A DNA stretch of 64,000 nucleotides from Eubacterium sp. AF16-48 (GCF_003479405.1 NZ_QUHB01000010.1:41690-105689); one strand, 5' to 3'; counted from the stretch's first letter, positions 29,316 through 38,808 are shown. A program made the numbers and translations. The notes: generated from the sequence alone by a model not told the origin.

Positions 29316-30761
29316 ATGCATATAAAAAAAAGCAGCTGGATAAAGCATTTTGACTTTATTCTGGCCGATTTGATATGCTTAAACATAACATTTAATCTTG
29401 CATATTGGTTAAGACACGGAATTGCAAATGTATACGAAATAAAAGATTATCGAATGATAATGATTATGATAATGGTTTTGCATTTTTGTATAACATATTT
29501 TTCAAATTGGTACTCAGGAATTTTGAAACGTGGATATTTCGGAGAATTTCAAAAGGTATTTATATATAATTTGGAAATGATAGCAGTGGTTTTCAGCTAT
29601 TTGTTTGTTATGCAGTTAAGTATACAGTATTCGAGATTGACATTTATAAGCTATTTTTGTATTAATACCATAGTTATGTATATGGTGCATATAATTTTGA
29701 AAAAAATTATTAATGATAATGAGGGACTGTCTAAGTATAACAGGGTAAAAATTTTGGTGTTAGTCAATGAGGAAATGGCTGTGGATTCGGTTAATCTTAT
29801 AAAAGACGGTCATGATAAAACCTATGATGTTGTGGGAATAGCCATTGTGGAGCCGGAATCAAAGTGTAGTGAAATTATGGGAATACCGGTAGTGGCGTAT
29901 GGTAAAGACGTATATGAATATGTTTGTCATAACGTAATAGATGATGTACTTATATGTATGGACCCGGGCAGACAGGATGAAATCGAGCGGGTCACAAATA
30001 AGTTTTTGGAAATGGGAGTAACAGTGCATGTTAAGATGAATATGTTTACACAGGGACTTCCCAATGTATATTTTGGCAGAATTAATGCAGTTAATGTTTT
30101 AACAACAAGTATGAAGACGGTGCAGCCTTATGAGATTTTCTTAAAGAGGGCGCTGGATATATGTGCCGGCATTGTGGGCTGTCTCATAACAGCGATATTG
30201 TTTATTTTTATCGCACCGGCAATTAAAATTGCTGACCCTAAAGGTCCTGTATTTTTTGGACAGGAAAGGGTTGGAAAGAACGGCAGAAAGTTTAAAATAT
30301 ACAAATTCCGTTCAATGTATTCAGATGCTGAAGAACGTAAGAAGGAACTTATGGATAAAAATAAAATGAGTGGTCTTATGTTTAAAATAGATGCAGACCC
30401 TAGAATTATAGGAAGCGGACCGGACGGAAAGAGAAAAGGTTTAGGTCATTTCTTGAGAGCTTCGTCTTTAGATGAGTTTCCAAATTTCTGGAGTATCCTT
30501 AAAGGCGACATGAGTTTAGTAGGAACCAGACCGCCAACAATGGATGAGTACGAGAAGTATGAGCTACATCATAAAAGCAGACTGGCTGCCAAGCCGGGGC
30601 TTACAGGAATTTGGCAGGTGAGTGGCAGAAGCGATTTTACGGATTTTGAAGAAGTTGTTAAGTTAGACAACGAATATATAAAAAATTGGACTATCGGACT
30701 TGACATAAAGATTATTTTAAAAACAGTCGTGGTAGTAATTGCAAGGAGAGGTTCAGTATAA
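29316..30761 (+). CDS. Polyprenyl-phosphate sugar-1-phosphate transferase (WbaP/CpsE-like priming enzyme)
   Basis: It should start each repeat unit by moving a hexose 1-phosphate from a nucleotide sugar to undecaprenyl phosphate. The 481-residue protein has four N-terminal membrane helices, a Rossmann-like cytoplasmic middle (VVGIAIVEPESK), then a hairpin helix and the catalytic bacterial-sugar-transferase domain from about residue 276: GPVFFGQERVGKNGRKF, KFRSMYSDAEE, LRASSLDEFPNFW, GDMSLVGTRPP, KPGLTGIWQVSGRS. The start is set by GGGAGGG seven bases before the ATG at 29316; a TTG 11 codons upstream is in frame but has no site. First gene of the locus. Confidence 0.94.
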   Translation: MHIKKSSWIKHFDFILADLICLNITFNLAYWLRHGIANVYEIKDYRMIMIMIMVLHFCITYFSNWYSGILKRGYFGEFQKVFIYNLEMIAVVFSYLFVMQLSIQYSRLTFISYFCINTIVMYMVHIILKKIINDNEGLSKYNRVKILVLVNEEMAVDSVNLIKDGHDKTYDVVGIAIVEPESKCSEIMGIPVVAYGKDVYEYVCHNVIDDVLICMDPGRQDEIERVTNKFLEMGVTVHVKMNMFTQGLPNVYFGRINAVNVLTTSMKTVQPYEIFLKRALDICAGIVGCLITAILFIFIAPAIKIADPKGPVFFGQERVGKNGRKFKIYKFRSMYSDAEERKKELMDKNKMSGLMFKIDADPRIIGSGPDGKRKGLGHFLRASSLDEFPNFWSILKGDMSLVGTRPPTMDEYEKYELHHKSRLAAKPGLTGIWQVSGRSDFTDFEEVVKLDNEYIKNWTIGLDIKIILKTVVVVIARRGSV

Positions 30762-30796
30762 AATATTAAATTATGAATAAGAGAATGGGAGCTGTA

Positions 30797-31996
30797 ATGA
30801 ATAGTAATTTTACAGACACATCCAAAAGACATATATTTATTGTGGGATGTAAAGGTATTCCTACCAGATATGGCGGATTTGAAACCTTCGTAGATAAATT
30901 AACGGAATATACCAAAGATAAGAGTATTCAGTATCATGTTTCAAGGATATTAGATGATAGTGAATATGATGAAAATAATACTGAATATGAGTATAACGGT
31001 GCACATTGTTTTGATATAAAACAGCGCATGGGCGGACCTCAAAAAGCTATATTTTATGATGTTGATGCTATAAAATACAGTGTTGACTATATCAAAAAAT
31101 ATAATCTTAAGGAGCCTGTTATTTATGTGCTTGCCTGCAGGATAGGGCCTTTTATTGGAAAGTTTAAAAGGGAGATACATGAACTTGGTGGGCGACTTTA
31201 TGTAAACCCGGATGGACATGAATGGAAACGTGCCAAATGGAGTGCTCCCGTTAGAAAATACTGGAAAATATCAGAGCGTCTTATGGTTAAAAATGCTGAC
31301 TTGCTTATTTGCGACAGCATAGGCATTGAAAATTACATAAAGGAAGATTACAAAAAGTATAATCCAAAAACCACATTTATCGCTTACGGCGCTGAAACAT
31401 CCAAGTCAACTTTGACAGATGATGACAACAAGGTAAAGGAGTGGTTTTCAGAGTTTAACATAAAGTTTAAGAATTACTATGTGGTTGTGGGACGGTTTGT
31501 GCCGGAAAACAACTTTGAGACAATTATAAGGGAGTTTATGAAGTCGAAAACGAAGAAAGATTTGGTGATTGTAACGGATTGTCAAAATAATGCTTTCTAC
31601 GATGAACTCCTGAAAAGCACAGGCTTTAATAAGGACAGTCGGATTAAGTTTGTAGGCACGGTTTATGACCAACCGTTATTAAAGAAAATAAGGGAAAATG
31701 CCTTTGCATACATTCACGGACATTCTGTTGGTGGAACAAATCCAAGTCTTCTTGAGGCATTAGGTCTTACAGATGTAAACCTCTTATTTGATGTTATATT
31801 TAACAGGGAAGTGGCAGAAGACGGAGCTAAATATTGGAGTTTAGATGACGGGGATTTGGCAGCTTTAATAGACAAAACAGATAATATGAGTGAAAATGAG
31901 ATAGAGACTATAGGTAACAAAGCTAAAAAACGAATTGATAATTTTTACAACTGGGAATACATAACTGAAAAATATCAGAAGTTGTTTAGAAAATAA
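30797..31996 (+). CDS. Glycosyltransferase, Cps2T-like (possible beta-1,4-rhamnosyltransferase)
   Basis: The 399-residue GT-B protein begins with GCKGIPTRYGGFETFVDKL, the signature of the Cps2T/RgpA-type transferases. In streptococci these add rhamnose as the second sugar onto the primed lipid. It has NPDGHEWKRAKW and GGTNPSLLEALG, the acceptor and donor-site blocks. With rfbABDC in the same locus a dTDP-rhamnose donor is reasonable but inferred. An in-frame ATG at 30773 exists; GGGAG five bases before 30797 favours the shorter form. Second gene, matching its expected second step. Confidence 0.88.
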   Translation: MNSNFTDTSKRHIFIVGCKGIPTRYGGFETFVDKLTEYTKDKSIQYHVSRILDDSEYDENNTEYEYNGAHCFDIKQRMGGPQKAIFYDVDAIKYSVDYIKKYNLKEPVIYVLACRIGPFIGKFKREIHELGGRLYVNPDGHEWKRAKWSAPVRKYWKISERLMVKNADLLICDSIGIENYIKEDYKKYNPKTTFIAYGAETSKSTLTDDDNKVKEWFSEFNIKFKNYYVVVGRFVPENNFETIIREFMKSKTKKDLVIVTDCQNNAFYDELLKSTGFNKDSRIKFVGTVYDQPLLKKIRENAFAYIHGHSVGGTNPSLLEALGLTDVNLLFDVIFNREVAEDGAKYWSLDDGDLAALIDKTDNMSENEIETIGNKAKKRIDNFYNWEYITEKYQKLFRK

Positions 31997-32009
31997 TAGG
32001 ATATAGAAC

Positions 32010-32036
32010 AGACCAGAATTACATTCTGGTCTTTTT
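32010..32036 (+). terminator. Strong intrinsic terminator inside the polysaccharide locus
   Basis: A perfect 10-bp stem (AGACCAGAAT at 32010-32019 with ATTCTGGTCT at 32023-32032), a three-base loop and five T form a textbook terminator. It ends just before the next gene's start codon, and no promoter is obvious between them. Confidence 0.85.
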
Positions 32037-32039
32037 GAA

Positions 32040-32834
32040 ATGAAAAGAATGAATCATATGATTGAAAATGGTAAAATAGTTCATTGTTGTTGGTTTGGAA
32101 AAGAAAAAATGCCACAAAGGTACGTGGACTTTTTGGAAAATAATAAGAAATTCTTTCCCGGATACCGATTTATAGTGTGGACAGAGGATAATTTTGATAT
32201 TTACAGCTGTGATTATGCTGCACAGGCGTATGACAAAGGAAAATATGCTTTTGTTAGTGACTATGTCAGAATGAAGGTTTTATATGAGTATGGAGGAATA
32301 TATCTTGACCTTGATGTAGAATTTTTGAAGAAGTTTAGTGATATTGAGGCAGGAAAAGAATTTATGGGGTTTGAAAGAAGAAAGTATTTAGGAACCGCAG
32401 TTATAAGTCTAAAGAAACACAGTATAATTGCAAAAAAAATGCTGGATTATTATGAAAATAATCCGTTTCTTTCAAAAAATGGAGCTATGGATACCGTGGC
32501 AAATGTGTCACTTCTTACTGAAATTATGGTGGAAGAGGGACTTGTGTTAGGTGGGGAGAAACAAAAGGTGTCAGGCATAGACATATATCCAAGGGAATAT
32601 TTTTACCCTAAAAAGTTAGGAGAAGGGGTGTTTAGAACTACAGAGCAGACAGTAGCTATTCATTATTGTGATAACAGTTGGATGAGTGCAAGAGAGAAAA
32701 AACGTGGCAACAGCAAAATATGGATATCCTTTTTCAGACCATTATTACAAAAGGCAAAAAAAGTATTGATTTCAATTTTTGGAAGTAAGGCAACAAGGAA
32801 GATAGAAATAAAAATTAGAAACATATTAAAGTAG
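32040..32834 (+). CDS. GT32-type glycosyltransferase (capsular polysaccharide synthesis)
   Basis: The 264-residue protein has the short GT-A fold typical of 'sugar-binding DXD' transferases: KIVHCCWFGKEKMPQRY, VWTEDNFDIYS, YAFVSDYVRMKVLYEYGG, and the metal/nucleotide site YLDLDVE (Asp90-x-Asp92). The C-terminal 40 residues are basic and may lie along the membrane. Donor and linkage cannot be told. Three in-frame ATGs (32040, 32049, 32058) are possible and none has a good ribosome site. The upstream terminator abuts the first, so initiation here is odd. Confidence 0.85.
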   Translation: MKRMNHMIENGKIVHCCWFGKEKMPQRYVDFLENNKKFFPGYRFIVWTEDNFDIYSCDYAAQAYDKGKYAFVSDYVRMKVLYEYGGIYLDLDVEFLKKFSDIEAGKEFMGFERRKYLGTAVISLKKHSIIAKKMLDYYENNPFLSKNGAMDTVANVSLLTEIMVEEGLVLGGEKQKVSGIDIYPREYFYPKKLGEGVFRTTEQTVAIHYCDNSWMSAREKKRGNSKIWISFFRPLLQKAKKVLISIFGSKATRKIEIKIRNILK

Positions 32835-32843
32835 GAGAAGTAT

Positions 32844-34205
32844 ATGTGGAACCGAAAGTGCGGTGAAATACTGGTAGAATATGTTAAAAAATTAAATGAC
32901 AACAATATACGCTACTTTATTTTGAGAAATTATCAGGGATTGCCTTTTGATAATCAATCAAAAGATGTGGATATAGTAATTGAGCCGGAAAAAATTAAAC
33001 AGGCACATACATTGTTAAAACAAATAATGAATGGTGCCGGGTTGGAATATTACGACGAGTTTAGGACAGGGGCAATGATATGTTGTCATGGAATGAGTCT
33101 GAAACAAAAGACGGCAATACACATAGATATAATAGAAGGTTTAAGCATAAAGGGGATTGAATTAGAGGATTTTAGCAGACTATATAAAAACACAATAAGC
33201 TACAATAATCTTACGGTGCTGCAACCCCAATACGAGGCATTTTGGCTATATATAATGAAGGTGACAGGTCAGAAAAAACTGCAACTGAAAGAAGAATATT
33301 CTAAAAAAATAATTAATCTTATAAGAAATGATAAAGAGTTTTTTTTAGAAGAAATGTCACGCAGGATGTGGGGAAGCTACGGCAGACATATTGAGAAAGC
33401 AATAAAGGAAGACAGAATCGATGTACTATTTAAGGAATATAGAAAAATAAGCAAAAATATAATATTTTCTTTAACTAAGAAAAAGCCTGTTAAGGTTTTA
33501 GCAGGCAGAATGGAATTTGTGCTGGAAAAAATACATAGAATACTTTTTCGCTATAGAAAGTTTTCCAGAACATTTTGTGTTATTGCACCGGATGGTACGG
33601 GAAAATCCACAGTTATTGATAAAGTTATAGAAAAAATAAATTATTATTATATATGTGAAAATAAGTGCAATCTGTATCATTTCAGACCGGGAATAATTCC
33701 TAATTTAAAGGATGTTTTCGGGGAAAAAACAAAGGAACAAAATTTAGAGGAAAATTATGCACTTGAAAGAAAAAAATTAGAGCAGGCAAAGCCAAAAGGT
33801 TCACTTATCAGAATATGTTACTATTCTTTTGATTATATAGTCGGATGGAGAAAAAAAGTACGAAGAGATGTACATTATGACAGATATTCAGTTTTTGACA
33901 GATATAGCTACGACCTGATTGTAGATCCGAAACGAAGCAAAATTAACCTTCCATACTGCGTCAGACGATTTTTTGTGGCATTAACGCCGAAACCTAAAGT
34001 TACATTTGTGTTAAAGGCAAGACCACAGGTTATACACAATAGAAAAAAGGAATTAACCATTGAAGAAATTAGCAGACAGTCAGCGGAATATGAAAGGTTA
34101 AAGAAGTATTATAAAAAAATATATTATCTAAATGCAGAAGATGACGTTGATACAATAAGTAACGAAATACTAAAAATTGTGTTTGATAATTGTTTGGAAT
34201 ATTAG
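32844..34205 (+). CDS. Nucleotidyltransferase-like and thymidylate-kinase-like two-domain protein
   Basis: Residues 1-150 resemble a minimal nucleotidyltransferase: FILRNYQGLP, then KDVDIVI with Asp41 and Asp43, and HIDIIEG (about 93-98) as the third acidic position. Residues from 243 hold a P-loop kinase, CVIAPDGTGKSTVIDKV, with DRYSVFDRYSYDLIVDPKR resembling the DR(Y/F) motif of thymidylate kinase. Such fusions occur in polysaccharide loci, often near phosphotransferases. It may phosphorylate a sugar or lipid-linked intermediate; that is inferred. It is 9 bp after the GT32 gene and 10 bp before the split phosphotransferase. Confidence 0.72.
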   Translation: MWNRKCGEILVEYVKKLNDNNIRYFILRNYQGLPFDNQSKDVDIVIEPEKIKQAHTLLKQIMNGAGLEYYDEFRTGAMICCHGMSLKQKTAIHIDIIEGLSIKGIELEDFSRLYKNTISYNNLTVLQPQYEAFWLYIMKVTGQKKLQLKEEYSKKIINLIRNDKEFFLEEMSRRMWGSYGRHIEKAIKEDRIDVLFKEYRKISKNIIFSLTKKKPVKVLAGRMEFVLEKIHRILFRYRKFSRTFCVIAPDGTGKSTVIDKVIEKINYYYICENKCNLYHFRPGIIPNLKDVFGEKTKEQNLEENYALERKKLEQAKPKGSLIRICYYSFDYIVGWRKKVRRDVHYDRYSVFDRYSYDLIVDPKRSKINLPYCVRRFFVALTPKPKVTFVLKARPQVIHNRKKELTIEEISRQSAEYERLKKYYKKIYYLNAEDDVDTISNEILKIVFDNCLEY

Positions 34206-34215
34206 AGGAGCTGCA

Positions 34216-34398
34216 ATGGCACAGAATAAATTATATGCTGAAATATTTTCTGAAGATGTTTATGGCGAAAAATACTATTTAATAGATAATGGAAATAAAA
34301 CATGGATTATTCCCGAAAAAAACATGAAATACGGTTTTGGAATACTTCAGGCATCTAATTTTAAGGCAAAATTGGTAAAGATTTTTTTCCGGTCTTAA
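34216..34398 (+). pseudogene. 5' fragment of a frameshifted phosphotransferase gene
   Basis: This 60-codon reading frame has a good GAGGAG site and the ATG at 34216. It reads KYYLIDNGNKTWIIPEKN and then AKLVKIFF, before stopping at TAA (34396-34398) just after a run of seven T. If the run had eight T the frame would continue as FFPVLRDVIPARKICKC into the next reading frame without a break. The joined pattern matches the N-terminal lead-in I know from phosphotransferase proteins of Lachnospiraceae polysaccharide loci. It is therefore most likely one gene broken by a single-base slip, not a separate small gene. Confidence 0.75.
34382..34388. other. Seven-T homopolymer at the frameshift site
   Basis: Seven consecutive T lie exactly where the phosphotransferase frame is lost. 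Eight would restore it. Homopolymers of this kind slip in replication and in sequencing. Confidence 0.8.
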
Positions 34399-34403
34399 GG
34401 GAC

Positions 34404-35339
34404 GTGATACCTGCAAGAAAAATATGCAAGTGTACGCCTAAGTACCTTAAGATAAATGACGGAATCAAAGACATAATAGAAAAATATTGCAAAGATAAAT
34501 ATGAATGTTCCGTATATTATGGAAACCTGAAGGAATCTGTTCAAAACCACAAGGCTGTCATACAGGTATTTAACAAAGATAAAACTTTTTTCTACATGAA
34601 AATATCAGAAGAAAAAACAGTTAAAGATTTATTTGAAAAAGAATTAACTGCCCTGAAATTTTTAAAGGAAAAAAATGTGAGAAATATACCCGCAGGCATT
34701 GGAATTGCAAAAAAAGGCAGTTGGGATATTTTTATACAGGAAAATGTTGCAGAAGATAACAGAAGCTGCTACCGGTTTTTGGATAAACACTGGAGATTTA
34801 TTGCTGATATGTACGAAAAAACTAAAGTGAAAATTAGTTTTGAAAACAGTGATATGTATGAACCGGTTATGTTTTTAAAACATTGTGCGAAAGAAGAAAC
34901 TTTAGTTGGTGAAGAAGACAGTATTATGTATGCTATAAGAAAAACAGAAAGTTTCTTAAAAAACAGTGATTTTTATTATAGTTTCGCCCATGGGGATTTT
35001 ACACCAAAGAATACATGCATAAAGAATAAAGAGGTGTATGCCTTTGACTTTGAATATTGTATAAAAACAGCAACACCGTTTTTTGATTTTTTTCATTATA
35101 TTTGTCAGAAAAGTATAATGTTTAACGATATGAACATACAGGAAACTTTTAGGGTGTATAAAAAATACAAGAGTAAACTGTATAATTACTGTAATACACC
35201 TAACATGCTGTTTGTATCATATTTGCTTTATATTATAGTCTTTTATCTGAAGAGGGATGACAAAAACACAGATACAAGAAAAGGTCAGTTAAAGTTTAGA
35301 ATAGAGTTAATAAAAAAGTTATTGCAAGAAGAGGATTAA
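34404..35339 (+). CDS. APH/choline-kinase-fold phosphotransferase (3' part of the frameshifted gene)
   Basis: The frame from GTG 34404 has 311 codons. It carries the kinase-like catalytic loop HGDFTPKN (His196, Asp198, Asn203) and the metal-binding DFEY (Asp215), as in aminoglycoside and choline kinases. The N-lobe has YMKISEEKTVKDLFEKE. It could phosphorylate a sugar, lipid carrier or amino-alcohol in the cytoplasm. No ribosome site precedes the GTG, which agrees with it being the rest of the gene begun at 34216 (about 372 residues when joined). Together with the preceding two-domain kinase-like gene it forms a likely functional pair. Confidence 0.75.
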   Translation: MIPARKICKCTPKYLKINDGIKDIIEKYCKDKYECSVYYGNLKESVQNHKAVIQVFNKDKTFFYMKISEEKTVKDLFEKELTALKFLKEKNVRNIPAGIGIAKKGSWDIFIQENVAEDNRSCYRFLDKHWRFIADMYEKTKVKISFENSDMYEPVMFLKHCAKEETLVGEEDSIMYAIRKTESFLKNSDFYYSFAHGDFTPKNTCIKNKEVYAFDFEYCIKTATPFFDFFHYICQKSIMFNDMNIQETFRVYKKYKSKLYNYCNTPNMLFVSYLLYIIVFYLKRDDKNTDTRKGQLKFRIELIKKLLQEED

Positions 35340-35340
35340 A

Positions 35341-36681
35341 TTGAAGATATTACATTATTCACTAGGATTCCCACCATATGCAAGAGGTGGACTGACAAAA
35401 TATGCAATAGATATTGCTACAGAACAGGTAAGGCAGGGACATGATGTGGGAATGCTTTGGCCAGGCCGGGTTTTAAATGGTTCGTCAATAAAAATTAAAC
35501 AGGGTAAAGCCTTTCAGGGAATAAAAAGTTTTGAACTTGAAAATCCTGAATATTTGCCACAGATATACGGAATCAGAGAATTTGACGGATTTCAAAAAAA
35601 TGTAGACACAAAGGTATATGAAGAATTTTTAAATAGAGAAAAGCCTGATGCAATACACATTCATACTTTAATGGGAATGCACATTGGCTTCTTAGAAACA
35701 GCAAATAAATTAAAAATAAAAACCGTTTATACGACTCATGATTTTTTTGGAATATGTCCTAAAACAACACTGTTTTTTAATAATGAAATATGTGAGAAAA
35801 ATTTTGAATGCAAAGGATGCTATACCTGCTGTGAAAATGCTTTGTCTATTAAAAAAATGAAACTTTTACAAAGTCCGTTATACAGAAACATAAAAAATAC
35901 TAAAATACTTGGAGTTCTAAGAAAATACAAAAAGAACAAAATTTTTGTAAATGAAAGCGGATTAAAGGAATTACAAAAAGAGGATAAGATTTATAGTGAA
36001 AATTACCGGAAATTAAGAGAAGGATATATCAGGTATTTTGAAAAAATATCCACCATTCACTTTAACAGCACATACATGAGGGATGTTTTTAGAAATTATA
36101 TAAATGTTGACAAAGGAATCGTGTGTAATATAACTCACGGGGAAATTAAAGATAATAAAAAGAAGTACACAAAAACAATAGAAAATAATGTTGTAAAAAT
36201 ATCTTATTTAGGACCAATTGCGGAATATAAAGGCTTTTATGTCCTTAAGGAAGCATTAAATCAGTTGTATCAGGAAGGAATAAGAAACTTTCAGCTAACG
36301 GTCTATAATGGCGGCGAAAATATGGCACCATATATTAATAATAAGCCTTCATTTAAGTACGAGGAGCTTGATAAGGTGATGAATGAGGCAGATTTGGTTG
36401 TAGCATTACGTGATGTATCTTATGGCTTTACGGTTTTAGAGGCATTAAGTTACGGAGTGCCGGTAATGGTTACAGATAAAGTTGGGGCAAAGGATTTAGT
36501 ATGTCCCGGAAAAACCGGAATTATATGTGATTATGACCTTGAAATGATAAAAAAAGAATTAAGGGAACTTTTAAATAATCCGGAAAAGATAGGAAAAATG
36601 AAAAATAATGTACTAAATATGTTTGAAGTACCTTTAATTAGTGGGCATGTGCAGGATATAATTAATGGTATATACAGATAA
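35341..36681 (+). CDS. GT4-like glycosyltransferase with Cys-rich insert
   Basis: The 446-residue protein opens with KILHYSLGFPPYARGGLTKY, the GT-B N-terminal domain of GT4 enzymes. THDFFGICPKTTLFF is followed by a cysteine cluster (CEKNFECKGCYTCC, residues about 155-168) that may bind zinc. The C-terminal domain has YLGPIAEYKGFYVL and SYGFTVLEALSYGVPVMV. The first glutamate of the usual E-x7-E is replaced. The start is TTG at 35341 with AGAGGA upstream; it follows the phosphotransferase stop by one base. Donor unknown. Confidence 0.86.
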   Translation: MKILHYSLGFPPYARGGLTKYAIDIATEQVRQGHDVGMLWPGRVLNGSSIKIKQGKAFQGIKSFELENPEYLPQIYGIREFDGFQKNVDTKVYEEFLNREKPDAIHIHTLMGMHIGFLETANKLKIKTVYTTHDFFGICPKTTLFFNNEICEKNFECKGCYTCCENALSIKKMKLLQSPLYRNIKNTKILGVLRKYKKNKIFVNESGLKELQKEDKIYSENYRKLREGYIRYFEKISTIHFNSTYMRDVFRNYINVDKGIVCNITHGEIKDNKKKYTKTIENNVVKISYLGPIAEYKGFYVLKEALNQLYQEGIRNFQLTVYNGGENMAPYINNKPSFKYEELDKVMNEADLVVALRDVSYGFTVLEALSYGVPVMVTDKVGAKDLVCPGKTGIICDYDLEMIKKELRELLNNPEKIGKMKNNVLNMFEVPLISGHVQDIINGIYR

Positions 36682-36692
36682 AGGTGAAGGAA

Positions 36693-37847
36693 ATGAATAA
36701 AAAAGTATTAATTGTTTCATATTATTTAAATTTACGGGATACTGACCGTTGCTATACAGTTTACAATTATTTTAAGGAAAAGGGATATGATGTAGAGGCA
36801 TTATGTGGAAATTATGACCATAATTCCAAGAAAAAAGTTAGATATAATCTTGAGGGCGTCAGGGAAATAGAAGTTATTCCATACAAAAAGAATATGTCTT
36901 TAACAAGAATGATTTCAGCGGTGAAATTTGCTTTTGACGTGGTAAAATTGTTGAAAACGCGTACAGCAGATGTTGTATATGTTGTGGGACCACCTAATTC
37001 AACGGCATATGTTTTGTCTAAAAAACTAAAAAATACATATTTGGTATCGGATATTTATGATTTGTATCCGGAGACAATTCCATTTAATAAAAATGTTAAA
37101 AAAGTGGCTAATGTTTTAGGATTTTGGTGGTGGTCGCATATGAGAAATTATGCAATGAAAAAATGTGACTGTTTTATCGGATCATGTAAATATTATTTTG
37201 AATTGTTGGGGATAAAAGAGGATGAAAAAAAGAAAGTAGTGCCTTTGTGTAAGAGCAATAAAAAGGTAGAGCGGACAGAAGTTGTACCTAACGACAAATT
37301 AAATATTCTTTATTTGGGAGCATTAACAGGAAACTATGATTTTGAAGGGTTGGTAAAAATGCTGTCCATAATAAAAGAAAAGAAGGATGTTGAGTTATTT
37401 ATTATTGGAGAAGGTCCGAGAAAAGAATGGCTTTTAAATGAATTAAAGGATAAGAAAATAAAGTATAATTTTATGGGACGTATATATGATGATGCTGTTA
37501 AGGAAGAAGTAATGAAAAAATGTCATTTCGGCTTCAATGGATTTAAGGAAAATGTGGCAATTGCATTATCTTATAAGAGTATGGAGTACATGTCTAACGG
37601 ATTAGCTTTAATTAATTGCTGTAAAAGTGATACGTGGAACATGGTAAGGGAAAAGAATATTGGAATAAATTATAATCATGGTATAATAAATCAGGTGGCA
37701 GACGAAATATGCAAATTAAGTGCAGATGAAATATTCGAAATGCAGAAAAATGCTATTATACAGTATGATGAAAATTATTCTTACGACTGTTACAAAAAGA
37801 AAATGGACAGGATATTCGGGCAGCCGGTATCGGGAGTTGACAGATGA
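36693..37847 (+). CDS. GT4-family glycosyltransferase
   Basis: The 384-residue GT-B protein has VLIVSYYLNLRDTDRCYTVY at the start, VSDIYDLYPETIPF in the acceptor domain and LYLGALTGNYDFEGLVKML plus FIIGEGPRKEWLL in the donor domain. The C-terminal motif region (SYKSMEYMSNGLALINC) has Ser where many GT4 members have the second Glu region. A GTG three codons earlier is in frame, but the AAGGTGAAGG stretch is better read as the ribosome site for ATG 36693. It overlaps the next gene by four bases (ATGA). Confidence 0.85.
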   Translation: MNKKVLIVSYYLNLRDTDRCYTVYNYFKEKGYDVEALCGNYDHNSKKKVRYNLEGVREIEVIPYKKNMSLTRMISAVKFAFDVVKLLKTRTADVVYVVGPPNSTAYVLSKKLKNTYLVSDIYDLYPETIPFNKNVKKVANVLGFWWWSHMRNYAMKKCDCFIGSCKYYFELLGIKEDEKKKVVPLCKSNKKVERTEVVPNDKLNILYLGALTGNYDFEGLVKMLSIIKEKKDVELFIIGEGPRKEWLLNELKDKKIKYNFMGRIYDDAVKEEVMKKCHFGFNGFKENVAIALSYKSMEYMSNGLALINCCKSDTWNMVREKNIGINYNHGIINQVADEICKLSADEIFEMQKNAIIQYDENYSYDCYKKKMDRIFGQPVSGVDR

Positions 37848-38731
37848 TAGAAAATGTATTAGTAGTTTTAAACTATAATGATTACAATACAATAGAAAAG
37901 TTTTTGAATAATGCAGTACATATTGAAAGTATCGATAAATTAATTGTAGTGGATAATTGCTCTACGGACAATTCCTTTGAGAAGCTGCGTGCATATGAAA
38001 GTGAAAAAACAGATGTCATTAAGACTGAAAAAAACGGTGGATATGCATATGGAAACAATTTTGGAATTAAATATGCCATGGACAAATATTCGCCAAAGTA
38101 TGTGTTTGTTTCAAACCCGGATGTGGAGTTTGATGCAGAAGTGATTAATTCAATACTGGGATTTTTTGAAAATAAAGAACAGAAAAATATTAAAATAGGG
38201 GTGGTAACAGGAAGTATGGTTACTACCACACAGGCTAAAATATGTCCCGCATGGAAATTACCTACATATGCAGACTGTTTGTGGGAAAACATGATAGTGC
38301 TCAGGAAACTACTAAAAATAAAAGGCGTGTATTATGACAGAAATTATTTTCAACAGAATGAAAGCAGGGTTGATGTTGTAAGCGGGGCTTTTTTTGCCGT
38401 GAAGGCAGAAACCTTTTTGGATGTAGGTATGTTTGATGAAGGAACTTTTCTATACGGTGAAGAAAATATATTGGCATTTAAGCTAAAAAGCAAGGGATAT
38501 GTCAGTTATGTATTAAATAATCATAATTTTTTACATCATCATTCAGTAAGTATATCAAAAAGTATTAAATCTACGGGAAAAAGATTAGATTTGGCATATG
38601 AGAGCAGATGTCTGTATCTGGATAAATATCTTAAAGCTGGAAAAATAAAAAAAATTATACACACAGTTACATATAGGTTGGGAAAGATGAATTATCTGCT
38701 ATTAAGTAAATTGTTATCTCATAGAAAATAA
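37844..38731 (+). CDS. GT2-family glycosyltransferase (rhamnosyltransferase-like)
   Basis: The 295-residue GT-A protein has VLVVLNYNDYNTIEKFL, the nucleotide-binding VVDNCSTDNSFEKL (Asp-rich), NGGYAYGNNFGI and the DxD-like VSNPDVEFD. FDEGTFLYGEENILAFKLK matches the acceptor-side loop of WbbL-type rhamnosyltransferases. It is translationally coupled to the preceding transferase by ATGA. With dTDP-rhamnose made in the locus, rhamnose transfer is a fair guess only. Confidence 0.87.
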   Translation: MIENVLVVLNYNDYNTIEKFLNNAVHIESIDKLIVVDNCSTDNSFEKLRAYESEKTDVIKTEKNGGYAYGNNFGIKYAMDKYSPKYVFVSNPDVEFDAEVINSILGFFENKEQKNIKIGVVTGSMVTTTQAKICPAWKLPTYADCLWENMIVLRKLLKIKGVYYDRNYFQQNESRVDVVSGAFFAVKAETFLDVGMFDEGTFLYGEENILAFKLKSKGYVSYVLNNHNFLHHHSVSISKSIKSTGKRLDLAYESRCLYLDKYLKAGKIKKIIHTVTYRLGKMNYLLLSKLLSHRK

Positions 38732-38808
38732 GAAAGTTATTAGAGATATATTAGACGAATTGGTGCCAAATAAGAGGCGATATATATTTACAAAAAAGAG
38801 GAATAAGT

